A DNA stretch of 9,266 nt from Actinomycetota bacterium (lineage in GTDB: Bacteria; Actinomycetota; Thermoleophilia; Solirubrobacterales; Solirubrobacteraceae), in the NCBI GenBank assembly GCA_009699565.1, contig WLNX01000054.1, positions 1 to 9,266 on the forward strand, written 5' to 3'. The position numbers and the translations under genes are program-made. The notes beneath the pieces are model-generated. The model did not search any database. It worked only from the letters and a program-made list of their open reading frames with translations, and was not told the DNA's origin. Below, piece after piece: positions 1 through 6,090 of this stretch. How positions within the stretch are numbered: position 1 is the first letter of the stretch; every line of letters starts with the position of its first letter.

Positions 1-101
1 GTGCGCAGAGCGCTTGCCTGAGCGGGCAACGCAAGCACTGCCAGCGCAAACGCGATGGGAATGAATGTCCGCAAGCGGACGGGACGCTGTAGTGACGTCA
101 T
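1..101 (-). CDS. Exported protein, N-terminal signal peptide only (partial)
   Basis: The reverse strand opens with ATG at 101-99 and stays open for 33 codons to the window edge. The peptide is a textbook Sec signal sequence: a basic n-region with Arg at 6, 9 and 11, a hydrophobic core at about residues 13-25 (FIPIAFALAVLAL), then a small-residue c-region ending PAQA before SA, a plausible AxA signal peptidase I site near residue 29. A weak purine-rich stretch (GGAAAGAAG) lies about 10 bases upstream of the ATG. The mature protein lies outside the window, so its function cannot be named. The upstream region is rich in inverted repeats, suggesting regulated expression. The reading frame and signal peptide are seen directly; export is inferred. 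Confidence 0.72.
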   Translation of the reverse strand, partial: MTSLQRPVRLRTFIPIAFALAVLALPAQASALR

Positions 102-147
102 TTTCTGGTCTTCTTTCCGCCTACGAGGTGAGCTGACGGGCTCGCAG

Positions 148-161
148 CGGGCCTAGGCCCG
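148..161. repeat. Perfect 14-base palindrome
   Basis: CGGGCCTAGGCCCG reads the same on both strands. It lies 47 bases upstream of the exported-protein start. If the -10 candidate at 167-162 is real, it overlaps the transcription start and early leader. It could be an operator half of a larger array or an early-transcript hairpin, although a hairpin would need to open its central bases into a loop. Confidence 0.6.
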
Positions 162-167
162 ACGCTA
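162..167 (-). promoter_or_regulatory. Possible -10 element (TAGCGT) for the exported-protein gene
   Basis: On the minus strand the bases read TAGCGT within CTAGCGTC, a TAnnnT-type -10 hexamer. The same 8-mer CTAGCGTC occurs on the plus strand at 7917-7924 upstream of dapE. No well-spaced -35 is visible. The predicted leader would be about 50-55 bases. This rests on pattern only. Confidence 0.25.
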
Positions 168-184
168 GATCGCAGGATGCGATC
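168..184. repeat. Inverted repeat, 7-base arms, 3-base spacer
   Basis: GATCGCA-GGA-TGCGATC is a perfect dyad that abuts the candidate -10 at 162-167 on its upstream side. A dimeric repressor bound here would overlap the promoter spacer. The size suits a helix-turn-helix dimer operator; the regulator is unknown. Confidence 0.5.
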
Positions 185-194
185 ATTCGCCCCA

Positions 195-212
195 GTGATC
201 AACAACGATCAC
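195..212. repeat. Inverted repeat, 6-base arms, 6-base spacer
   Basis: GTGATCAACAACGATCAC has perfect GTGATC/GATCAC arms around a 6-base spacer. The 18-base length and spaced arms resemble operators of MarR-, TetR- or CRP-type dimers, without matching a consensus I can name. It lies 27-28 bases (centre to centre) from the dyad at 168-184, roughly 2.6 helical turns. Confidence 0.45.
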
Positions 213-334
213 AATGGTTCCCCCGTTTGCCGACCCTGAGGTCAAGCAACTCGGCTGTTGGAGCCAACCTAGCAGGCACCCGGAATTGGTCCTGAAAGAT
301 GCCCTGCAGGAGCCTAGAAACCCTGCAAAAAAGC

Positions 335-967
335 CTATTTCTCCCGCTTCGGGTGGGGACTCATGAAGGCGACCGCTAGACCCAGCCCGGCCTCCTTGGA
401 AAGGGTCGAAATCATTCTTCCTTCTTGCACGGCCGGCCGCGGGGCGCCAATCGCGACATCGGAGGCGGATTGGAGCGCTTCGAAGTCCTCGACGACGAAC
501 GTAACGCCCCAGATTCTCGCTGGCTGATCCTGCTCCGAAAGATCGTCCACCGGACCGACGAGCTCGATCAAGACGTCACCGGCCCAGAAGAAACATTCGC
601 TTCGATCCGGCCCCTTGTCGGCGCGAATCTTTGCGCCTCGGGCCTCCAAGCCAAATTGCTCGAAGACGGCTCTGGTGTGCGCAGGACGGCCGCTGAGGAC
701 GACGACATGATCCATCCCGATCACTCCATTTGGATTGGCGGTGGGTGCCGTTGGGGCTGCGGCTTGGTAGGTAGGAATCCCATCGAGACCGGTAGGTGAC
801 ACCGCGCTGCCGGAAAAAGCCCATGACAACTCTCTGCAACCGGGAACGATCGCGGTAGTGCCGGCAACGATCATTCCGGCTGGCGCCGAAAAACCGCACC
901 TCTCCCAGGCGTCGACCGGAGAGCTGACAGCGAGCTGAGTGAGGCTTGGAAGCTGAGCATCCACCAC
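335..967 (-). CDS. VOC/glyoxalase-like domain protein
   Basis: A 210-residue protein with a vicinal-oxygen-chelate half-domain at about residues 85-202. It starts MDHVVV and follows the usual beta-alpha-beta-beta-beta order: DHVVVLSGRP, FFWAGDVLIELVGP, WGVTFVVEDFEAL, then a last strand GLGLAVAFM. Residues 1-80 (WERCGF, LDGIPT, PNGVIG) look like a degenerate first module that in my recollection recurs in actinobacterial glyoxalase-like proteins. That favours the GTG at 967 over the internal ATG at codon 85. VOC enzymes use a divalent metal; His87 and Glu135 are possible ligands but the set is not clearly complete, so enzyme versus binding protein is open. It is transcribed divergently from the 1046 gene. 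The dyad at 972-986 sits just upstream of its start. Confidence 0.75.
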   Translation of the reverse strand: MVDAQLPSLTQLAVSSPVDAWERCGFSAPAGMIVAGTTAIVPGCRELSWAFSGSAVSPTGLDGIPTYQAAAPTAPTANPNGVIGMDHVVVLSGRPAHTRAVFEQFGLEARGAKIRADKGPDRSECFFWAGDVLIELVGPVDDLSEQDQPARIWGVTFVVEDFEALQSASDVAIGAPRPAVQEGRMISTLSKEAGLGLAVAFMSPHPKREK

Positions 968-971
968 ACCA

Positions 972-986
972 GCAGATCAGATCTGC
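972..986. promoter_or_regulatory. Perfect dyad GCAGATC-A-GATCTGC, candidate operator
   Basis: Seven-base arms flank a single central base, with no mismatches. It lies 4 bases upstream of the VOC GTG start, in the 78-base spacer between divergent genes, where a bound protein would block transcription or initiation of the minus-strand gene. No regulator gene is adjacent in this window. Confidence 0.45.
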
Positions 987-1033
987 GTCCGGGAAGCAGC
1001 CTTGACGGAGACGCACGGGATCGAGGAGCGGGC

Positions 1034-1039
1034 TACTCT
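1034..1039 (+). promoter_or_regulatory. Candidate -10 (TACTCT) of a leaderless transcript
   Basis: TACTCT ends 6 bases before the ATG at 1046, so transcription would begin at or next to the start codon. There is no Shine-Dalgarno sequence before this ATG, which fits a leaderless mRNA. A TTGACG hexamer at 1002-1007 is too far (26 bases) to be a standard -35. Confidence 0.35.
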
Positions 1040-1045
1040 GACGCT

Positions 1046-1657
1046 ATGGCTCAGAAAGCACGGCAGGTAAAGCTCAGTCAGAAGTCGGCAGCAGCCGAGA
1101 TGCAGGCGCTCGAACAGCGCAGCGACGAGGAGCTCGAACGCGAAACCAAGTACAAGTCGGCCGCGCTCTCGATTCTGGGTGCACGCGCAGCAGAGCGCTA
1201 TGACGCGACCGCTTCACGCGAGTACTTCCGCCGCGCAATTGCCGCATCCCGACCTCAGGAGCGGATGCAGATCCGGCGCATGGCAGACGCCTCGCTCGCT
1301 CTGGCTGAACGGCGCCCAGACGACTTGAAGGCCGCCGTAGAGCGCCTCGGGCAGCAGGCCCCATCCAGCCGCCAGCTGCTCCTGCTGCGCCTCACGGGCG
1401 TCCTCTCCCCCCCTCCTGGTTCCAGCATCTGGCTCAAGCTGCGCGGAATTGCAATCGGAATCTTCCTCGTCGTCGCGATCCTCGCAATTGGATTCGCAAT
1501 CGTGAAGCTGATCGCGATTCCGTTCGGTGGGCTTGCGTTCGCCCCATCGGTACTCGCCGGCGCCGTTCTAGTGGCGATCGTGCTTGGGATCCTCGTCCTC
1601 GTCGGCAGGCGCCGGCAGGCTGGCGCGAGAGCGCGCGCCGCAGCCGGCTCGCAGTAG
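1046..1657 (+). CDS. Predicted two-helix membrane protein with TPR-like N-terminus
   Basis: 203 residues. The N-terminal half (1-105) is charged and almost wholly helical. Residues about 38-102 (ALSILGARAAERYDATASRE then FRRAIAAS, further helices ending VERLGQQA) have the Ala/Leu/Arg spacing of tetratricopeptide-like helical hairpins. A Pro-rich turn (SPPPGSS, 121-127) leads into two hydrophobic helices at about 134-156 and 166-187, followed by an Arg-rich tail. The positive-inside rule would put both termini in the cytoplasm as a hairpin. I recognise no named family. It could be a membrane scaffold. It precedes the SRAP gene by 15 bases, so the two may be co-transcribed. It starts with ATG and has no Shine-Dalgarno. 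Confidence 0.75.
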   Translation: MAQKARQVKLSQKSAAAEMQALEQRSDEELERETKYKSAALSILGARAAERYDATASREYFRRAIAASRPQERMQIRRMADASLALAERRPDDLKAAVERLGQQAPSSRQLLLLRLTGVLSPPPGSSIWLKLRGIAIGIFLVVAILAIGFAIVKLIAIPFGGLAFAPSVLAGAVLVAIVLGILVLVGRRRQAGARARAAAGSQ

Positions 1658-1672
1658 GGGCAACGCTCGGCC

Positions 1673-2383
1673 GTGTGCGGTCGCTACACGCTCACTCCTC
1701 CGAACATGGCGCTGTTCGCTGAGCGCTTTGAGCTGGAACCATCGTCTCGGCCGCGCGACGGCTACAACATCGCGCCCGGAGGTCCGGTGACCGTGATCGT
1801 CGGGGAATCGGACGGAGCGGCGAGGGCAGAACAGTTTCACTGGGGCTTGATCCCGGCGTGGGCGAAAAGTGCGGAGACGCGGTACAAGATGATCAACGCA
1901 AGGATTGAAACGGTCGATGAGAAGCCGGCCTACCGAGGGCTGCTGGAGGGCCATCGATGCCTGATTCCAGCCGACGGCTTCTTCGAATGGCAGCCGCAGC
2001 CGGAGGGGCCGAAGCAACCTTGGTGGTTTCAGCTGGCAGACGCGGAGCTGTTCTCTTTTGCCGGATTGTGGACAACCTGGCAGCCCGCGCCGGATGTAGA
2101 GCCGGTTCACAGCTGCACGATGCTGACCTGCGAAGCGAACGATGTCGTCTCTCCCGTTCACCACCGAATGCCGGTGGTCCTGAAGCGCGCGAGCGAGACG
2201 CGGTGGCTGGATCCTGCCGTTGGAGCCGCAGCGGCTCTAACCCTTGCCGCCGACTGCGCCAACGACCAGCTGACTGCCCGGCCGGTCAGCAGAGCCGTCA
2301 ACAGCACCCGCAACACCGGCCCTGAATGCGTCGCTGCACCGAACGACGACGCAACCGGCGGGCCTGCGACGGCACTCTTCTAG
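1673..2383 (+). CDS. yedK: SRAP-domain protein (YedK/HMCES family), abasic-site DNA crosslinker
   Basis: A 236-residue SRAP protein, close to the family's usual length. The family covalently traps abasic sites in single-stranded DNA through the Cys exposed after Met removal, forming a thiazolidine link that shields the lesion during replication. The full signature is present: MCGRYTL with Cys2; YNIAPG (31-36); FHWGLIPAWAK (55-65); INAR with Asn75; GFFEW with Glu105; and VHHRMPV with His163. These correspond to the Cys2, Asn75, Glu105 and active-site His of E. coli YedK. The C-terminus keeps PVS and VNSTRN, then a short disordered tail. The start must be the GTG at 1673, because the catalytic Cys must be residue 2. 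AGGGG at 1656-1660, overlapping the previous stop, can serve as ribosome-binding site with long spacing. Confidence 0.95.
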   Translation: MCGRYTLTPPNMALFAERFELEPSSRPRDGYNIAPGGPVTVIVGESDGAARAEQFHWGLIPAWAKSAETRYKMINARIETVDEKPAYRGLLEGHRCLIPADGFFEWQPQPEGPKQPWWFQLADAELFSFAGLWTTWQPAPDVEPVHSCTMLTCEANDVVSPVHHRMPVVLKRASETRWLDPAVGAAAALTLAADCANDQLTARPVSRAVNSTRNTGPECVAAPNDDATGGPATALF

Positions 2384-2418
2384 CCATTCGCCGGGCATAC
2401 CCGTCAAGATAGGCGCCA

Positions 2419-3294
2419 GTGTCATCCGTCCTCTTGATCGCCAACCCTTCCGCCGGCGGCGGCCGTGTCCCCAAACTGCTGCCAGCCGTGAGGCGAAAGC
2501 TTGATGCTCTCGGCATCTCCCATCGCACCGGACTAACGACCTGTCTTGAGGACGCCGTCGCTCTCACCAACGAAGCCCTCGATCGCGGAGAGCTGCCTGT
2601 TGCGTTCTCCGGGGACGGAGTCGCTGGCGTCGTTGCGAGGACCGCTTCTTTCCGCGAGGGAGCGACCTTTGGCGTCCTTCCCGGAGGAACAGGGAACGAC
2701 TTCTGCGGCCATGTAGGGATCCCTCAGGACCCCATCGAGGCCTGCGACGTACTCCGTGACGGCGTCGCGACTGCGATCGACATGGGAGAGGCAAACGGTG
2801 AACGGTTCCTCGGGATCGCCAGCTTCGGCTACGACTCCCTCGCCAACGAGGCCGCAAACGACGCTCCGAGATGGCTTGGCGGCGGTGTGTACCTCTGGGG
2901 CGCCTTCCTCGCGTTGGTTCGCTGGAAGGGCGCGAGCTTCAAGCTGGACGTCGACGGGGAGCGCTATGAATTCGACGGCTGGTCGGTCGTCTGTGCCAAC
3001 ACCAGCCGCTACGGAAGCGGGATGCTGATTGCTCCCGACGCCTCAGTTGAGGACGGCCGCTTTGACCTCGTGTGGACCCTTGCAAGCGGCAAACTGCGGT
3101 TCCTTGCGTCGCTGCCGCGCGTCTTCAAGGGGACCCACATCGAGGACGAAAATGTCCGCGTCGTACACGGCGTGAACGTTTCCGTCAGTAGCAGCACCGA
3201 CTTTGTTGTCTACGCGGATGGTGATCCGCTCACAAGGCTGCCGGCCGAAATCAGGCTGATACCGAAGGCCGTCAAGGTGATGTTGCCGGCGTGA
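2419..3294 (+). CDS. Diacylglycerol kinase-family lipid kinase (DagK/YegS-like)
   Basis: 291 residues, the usual length for soluble bacterial DAG/lipid kinases, which phosphorylate diacylglycerol or related lipids with ATP and recycle lipids released by envelope synthesis. The N-terminal catalytic domain begins LLIANPSAGGGR (5-16). The nucleotide loop is FSGDGVAG (63-70) and the second loop LPGGTGNDF (87-95). AIDMG (119-123), SFGYDS (135-140), APDASVEDGRFDL (205-217) and YADGDP (265-270) mark the C-terminal beta-sandwich domain. The canonical GGDGTxNE is altered: the first Gly is Ser, Thr is Val and the Glu is missing. Sphingosine kinases also have SGDG, so activity is plausible but the substrate is uncertain. 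It starts with GTG 35 bases after the SRAP gene and overlaps murT by 4 bases, so it belongs to the murT operon. Confidence 0.88.
   Translation: MSSVLLIANPSAGGGRVPKLLPAVRRKLDALGISHRTGLTTCLEDAVALTNEALDRGELPVAFSGDGVAGVVARTASFREGATFGVLPGGTGNDFCGHVGIPQDPIEACDVLRDGVATAIDMGEANGERFLGIASFGYDSLANEAANDAPRWLGGGVYLWGAFLALVRWKGASFKLDVDGERYEFDGWSVVCANTSRYGSGMLIAPDASVEDGRFDLVWTLASGKLRFLASLPRVFKGTHIEDENVRVVHGVNVSVSSSTDFVVYADGDPLTRLPAEIRLIPKAVKVMLPA
3274..3280 (+). promoter_or_regulatory. Shine-Dalgarno for murT
   Basis: AAGGTGA, inside the end of the lipid-kinase gene, ends 10 bases before the GTG at 3291. Together with the GTGA stop-start overlap it supports that start and translational coupling. Confidence 0.55.
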
Positions 3295-4643
3295 GTCGCC
3301 TGCGAATTGCGCTGGCGACGGCCATCGCACGGCTAGCTGCCGTCGGGCTACGACTTGTGGGCAGCGGCGCGACCAGCCTCCCGGGCAAGATCCTGACGCG
3401 GCTCGCGCCCGAAGCCATTGCCGCCAAAGCTGCCAACCTGGAGCGCGGGTGCGCTGTCGTGTCGGCAACCAATGGCAAGACGACGACGTGCGCAATGGTC
3501 GCCTCAATACTTTCAGCAGACGGCGCGACCACCGTGCACAACAGGGCGGGCGCCAACATGGCCGGCGGCATCGCGGCGACGCTACTGACGGAGGAGGGCG
3601 ATTTTGGCCTCTTTGAGGTGGACGAGTTCTGGCTCGACGGGCTTGTGCCACAACTGCGCCCGCGTGCGACTCTGCTGGCCAATCTGTTCCGTGACCAGCT
3701 GGACCGCTACGGCGAGCTTGACCAAATCATCGAGCGCTGGCGCCGCGTGGCCGAGTCACCGGACGCCGGAAGCGTTGTTCTCAACGCCGATGATCCACTT
3801 GTAGCCGGGCTTGGGGCAGGCGCCGAGAAGCCTTTTTACTTCGGCATTGAGGACGAGACGATTGGCGAGGCTAACCCTCAGCACGCCTCCGAACAGGCCC
3901 AGTGTCCCGTCTGCCACAAGCAGTTCAGCTACAGCCGATACTTCGTCGGACATCTCGGCCATTACAGCTGCAGCAACGGCCATCCCGGGCGCCCTGCTCC
4001 GGACGTCAGCGCCTCCTCCGTGGCCCTCGATGGGCTTCGAGGTTCGCGTTTCACGCTTCGAATGGGCGGAGAGGATTTTCCGGTCGCTCTGCAGCTTCCC
4101 GGCCTCTACAACGTCTATAACGCCGTCGCGGCCGCGGCTTTGGGAGTCGCCCTTGGTATCCAGCCAACGGTCATCGCGTCCGCAATCGAGCAGACCTCGG
4201 CGGCGTTTGGCCGCGCCGAAACGGTTCAGATCGGGGGGCGTGACGCTTCGATCATGTTGGTGAAGAACCCTGCCGGGGCAAACGAAGTGCTGCGCACCCT
4301 CGCCGACGACCCTGGCGACAACGACCTGCTGATTATTCTCAACAGTAGGATCGCCGACGGCCGAGATGTCAGCTGGATCTGGGATGCCGACTTCGAGCTT
4401 CTCGCCGCCTCTAGCGGCGTGATTGTGTGCTCTGGCGAGAGGGCACCTCAGATCGCCTTGCGATTGAAGTACGCCGGCATCGCTCCTGAACGGATCGCTA
4501 TCGAAGCGGATCTGCCAACCGCGCTCGAGCTCGCGACTTCGAACTCAAGCGAGCGGCTGGTGATCCTCCCGACCTACACGGCAATGCTTGCCCTTAGGGA
4601 GCTTCTTGTCGGGCGCGGCGAACTGACGGAGGCGCTTGCGTGA
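3291..4643 (+). CDS. murT: MurT, Mur ligase-like subunit of lipid II isoglutaminyl synthase
   Basis: 450 residues. With GatD it amidates the alpha-carboxyl of D-glutamate in the lipid II stem peptide at the cytoplasmic face of the membrane, using ATP and glutamine-derived ammonia. The Mur-ligase central domain has the P-loop SATNGKTTT (58-66), FEVDEFW (108-114) and NLFRDQLDRYGE (131-142). A zinc-ribbon insertion spans about 205-234 with Cys205, Cys208 and Cys227, but the expected fourth Cys is absent; His231 is the nearest substitute. PGLYNVYNA (270-278) follows. The C-terminal DUF1727 domain carries ADGRDVSWIWDADFE (355-369), whose Asp is part of the MurT active site in characterised homologues. 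The start is the GTG overlapping the lipid-kinase stop (GTGA), with an SD 10 bases upstream. Unusually, gatD is not next: a methyltransferase gene intervenes. Confidence 0.93.
   Translation: MSRLRIALATAIARLAAVGLRLVGSGATSLPGKILTRLAPEAIAAKAANLERGCAVVSATNGKTTTCAMVASILSADGATTVHNRAGANMAGGIAATLLTEEGDFGLFEVDEFWLDGLVPQLRPRATLLANLFRDQLDRYGELDQIIERWRRVAESPDAGSVVLNADDPLVAGLGAGAEKPFYFGIEDETIGEANPQHASEQAQCPVCHKQFSYSRYFVGHLGHYSCSNGHPGRPAPDVSASSVALDGLRGSRFTLRMGGEDFPVALQLPGLYNVYNAVAAAALGVALGIQPTVIASAIEQTSAAFGRAETVQIGGRDASIMLVKNPAGANEVLRTLADDPGDNDLLIILNSRIADGRDVSWIWDADFELLAASSGVIVCSGERAPQIALRLKYAGIAPERIAIEADLPTALELATSNSSERLVILPTYTAMLALRELLVGRGELTEALA
4628..4632 (+). promoter_or_regulatory. Strong Shine-Dalgarno for the methyltransferase gene
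   Basis: GGAGG lies 7 bases before the GTG at 4640, within the last codons of murT. It fixes the methyltransferase start and indicates that the gene is actively translated in this operon. Confidence 0.65.
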
Positions 4644-5359
4644 TCTCCGAATCGGCGATCTGGCACAACCTCGAGTGCGGCTCGTATGCCGCCGATCTGG
4701 ACTGCTGGCTCGCTCTCGCCGACGAGTTCGGCGGCCCGGTGCTGGACGTCGGCGCGGGAACCGGGCGCATCGCGCTGATGCTCGCGGCGACCGGCAGAAC
4801 AGTGACTGCCGTCGATCTCGACCCTGCCCTCTTGGCCACGCTCAAGTTGCGATCCGGCGCCGACTCGATTCTGACCGTTTGCGTCGACGCGCGCGAAATG
4901 GAGCTCGGAGCCCGTTACTCGCTGATCATCGTCCCAATGCTCACGGTGCAGCTGTTCGGCGGGAGCGAGGGCCGCCGCCGATTCCTGACTACCGCCGCCG
5001 CACACCTTGAACCCGGCGCGCTGCTGGCGATGGCAATTGCCGATCTCGGCGAGGACGACAGTGGCGAGGCTGAAACGGCAGGCGCCCCTGACACCTGGAC
5101 CGACGGCGAGGTGGTCTACTCGACGGTGGCGACCTCGCTGGTGGCGCGCCCCGGCCAGATCGGAATTGAGCGCCGTCGCGAAGTCCGCTCCACTGACGGC
5201 TCGGTGCGCGAGGAAGCCGCGACGGACTGGATCGATTCGGTGACCGCAGATGAAATTGAGGCCGAAGCGGTCGCGTTGGGAATGAGCCTGGCGCCGCGCC
5301 GTCAGATTCCCGCAACCGACGAGTACATCGGTTCAACGGTGGTGTGTCTCAATGGCTGA
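4640..5359 (+). CDS. Class I SAM-dependent methyltransferase inside the murT-gatD operon
   Basis: 239 residues with a Rossmann-fold SAM site: motif I VLDVGAGTG (34-42), the acidic end of beta-2 AVDLDP (57-62), an Asp in VDAREMELG (82-90), the beta-4 region YSLIIVPMLTVQLFGG (93-108), and HLEPGALLAMAIADL (122-136). The C-terminal half is beta-rich (IGIERRREVRSTDG) and ends IPATDEYIGSTVVCL, which may form the substrate lid. No substrate-specific motif is recognisable. The gene overlaps murT by 4 bases (GTGA) and gatD by 8, and has a GGAGG site, so it is co-translated with both. The context suggests a peptidoglycan precursor or other envelope substrate, but that is inference. A small-molecule or protein substrate is equally compatible with the fold. 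Confidence 0.88.
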   Translation: MISESAIWHNLECGSYAADLDCWLALADEFGGPVLDVGAGTGRIALMLAATGRTVTAVDLDPALLATLKLRSGADSILTVCVDAREMELGARYSLIIVPMLTVQLFGGSEGRRRFLTTAAAHLEPGALLAMAIADLGEDDSGEAETAGAPDTWTDGEVVYSTVATSLVARPGQIGIERRREVRSTDGSVREEAATDWIDSVTADEIEAEAVALGMSLAPRRQIPATDEYIGSTVVCLNG

Positions 5360-6089
5360 CGGCCAGCTGCGGATCGGAGCCCTCTATCCGAACGAGATGA
5401 ACATCTACGCCGACCGCGGGAACATCGCTGTGCTGACGGCGCGATGCCGCTGGAGGGGGATTGAAGCGACCGTGACTGCGCTAGGACTTGGGGACGAGAT
5501 AGACAGCGACGCGTTCGACCTCTTCTACCTCGGCGGAGGGCAGGACGACGACCAACGCCGGTGCGCGGAGGACCTGGTCGCCGTCAAGAAGGAGGCGCTA
5601 ACGGCGGCGTCGCAGCGCGGCGCCGTGCTGCTCGGCGTCTGTGGCGGTTACCAGCTGTTTGGGCACTGGTACGAGCTCGAAGACGAGCGAATCGAAGGCC
5701 TTGGACTGCTCGATGTCGAGACGGTGCGCGCGCCCGGCGCCAGGCTCATCGGCAACATCGCAATCGAACTGGACGGCGGCGACGGAGACCCCGGCGGAAT
5801 CCTTGCCGGCTTCGAAAACCACGGAGGGCGGACGCTGCTGCGGCCCGGAGCGACGCCGCTGGGTCGCGTACTGAAGGGCCACGGCAACGACGGATCATCC
5901 GGATTCGAAGGGTGCCGCAGCGCCCACACGATCGGCACTTACCTTCACGGGCCCCTGCTGCCAGCGAACGCCTGGTTCGCCGACTGGCTGATTCAGATGG
6001 CCGTTGGCGAAGCGCAGTCCTTGCCCCAGCTGGACGACGATCTGGAAGAACTGGCGCACGCCGACGCGCTGAAAGCGGCAGGGCTCTGA
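5352..6089 (+). CDS. gatD: GatD, glutamine amidotransferase subunit of lipid II isoglutaminyl synthase
   Basis: 245 residues, the usual GatD length. It is a class I (triad) glutaminase of the CobB/CobQ type, supplying ammonia to MurT. The N-terminus has ALYPNEMNIYADRGN (10-24), typical of GatD. FYLGGGQDDDQ (58-68) precedes the nucleophile elbow GVCGGYQ (95-101), with Cys97 as nucleophile. Arg131 in ARLIGNI is a likely glutamine-binding residue by analogy with characterised GatD. ENHGGRT (155-161) is a family signature, and GTYLHGPLL (195-203) supplies the active-site His199. No separate dethiobiotin- or cobyrinate-type synthetase domain is present, which argues against CobB/CobQ. It starts with ATG, 8 bases inside the methyltransferase gene, with GGTGGTG upstream. 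It ends one base short of the convergent dut stop. Confidence 0.93.
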   Translation: MADGQLRIGALYPNEMNIYADRGNIAVLTARCRWRGIEATVTALGLGDEIDSDAFDLFYLGGGQDDDQRRCAEDLVAVKKEALTAASQRGAVLLGVCGGYQLFGHWYELEDERIEGLGLLDVETVRAPGARLIGNIAIELDGGDGDPGGILAGFENHGGRTLLRPGATPLGRVLKGHGNDGSSGFEGCRSAHTIGTYLHGPLLPANAWFADWLIQMAVGEAQSLPQLDDDLEELAHADALKAAGL

Positions 6090-6090
6090 C

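Larger units (their letters stand above)
102..334. other. Non-coding region upstream of the exported-protein gene
   Basis: These 233 bases lie between the minus-strand start at 101 and the stop of the minus-strand VOC gene at 335. I see no credible coding frame. The left half (148-212) contains three perfect inverted repeats, listed separately, and a possible -10 element. The right half (213-334) holds a short CCTGCAGG palindrome at 303-310, a repeated CCCTGCA (302-308 and 321-327) and a run of six A at 327-332. On the minus strand that run reads as T6 just after the VOC stop. No convincing stem precedes it, so a Rho-independent terminator for the VOC gene is not supported. Confidence 0.6.

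Noticed and set aside
303..332. Possible terminator of the VOC gene (CCTGCAGG palindrome plus a T6 run on the minus strand)
   Set aside because: The T run comes before, not after, the palindrome in the direction of transcription, and no GC-rich stem directly precedes the T run.
576..1016. 146-codon minus-strand frame overlapping the VOC gene in another frame
   Set aside because: Low-complexity Arg/Ser-rich product; the VOC frame has a coherent domain order.
1002..1039. TTGACG (1002-1007) with TACTCT (1034-1039) as a conventional promoter
   Set aside because: The 26-base spacer is far outside the usual 16-18 bases. I keep only the -10 candidate.
1607..1621. Short GGCAGGC direct repeat
   Set aside because: Two 7-base copies within coding DNA rich in Gly/Arg codons; explained by composition.
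1568..2164. 198-codon minus-strand frame opposite the SRAP gene
   Set aside because: Arg-rich antisense shadow; the plus strand carries the full SRAP signature.
3043..3651. 202-codon minus-strand frame opposite the lipid kinase and murT
   Set aside because: Composition is Arg/Pro/Ser-rich with no recognisable domain, and both plus-strand genes are well supported.
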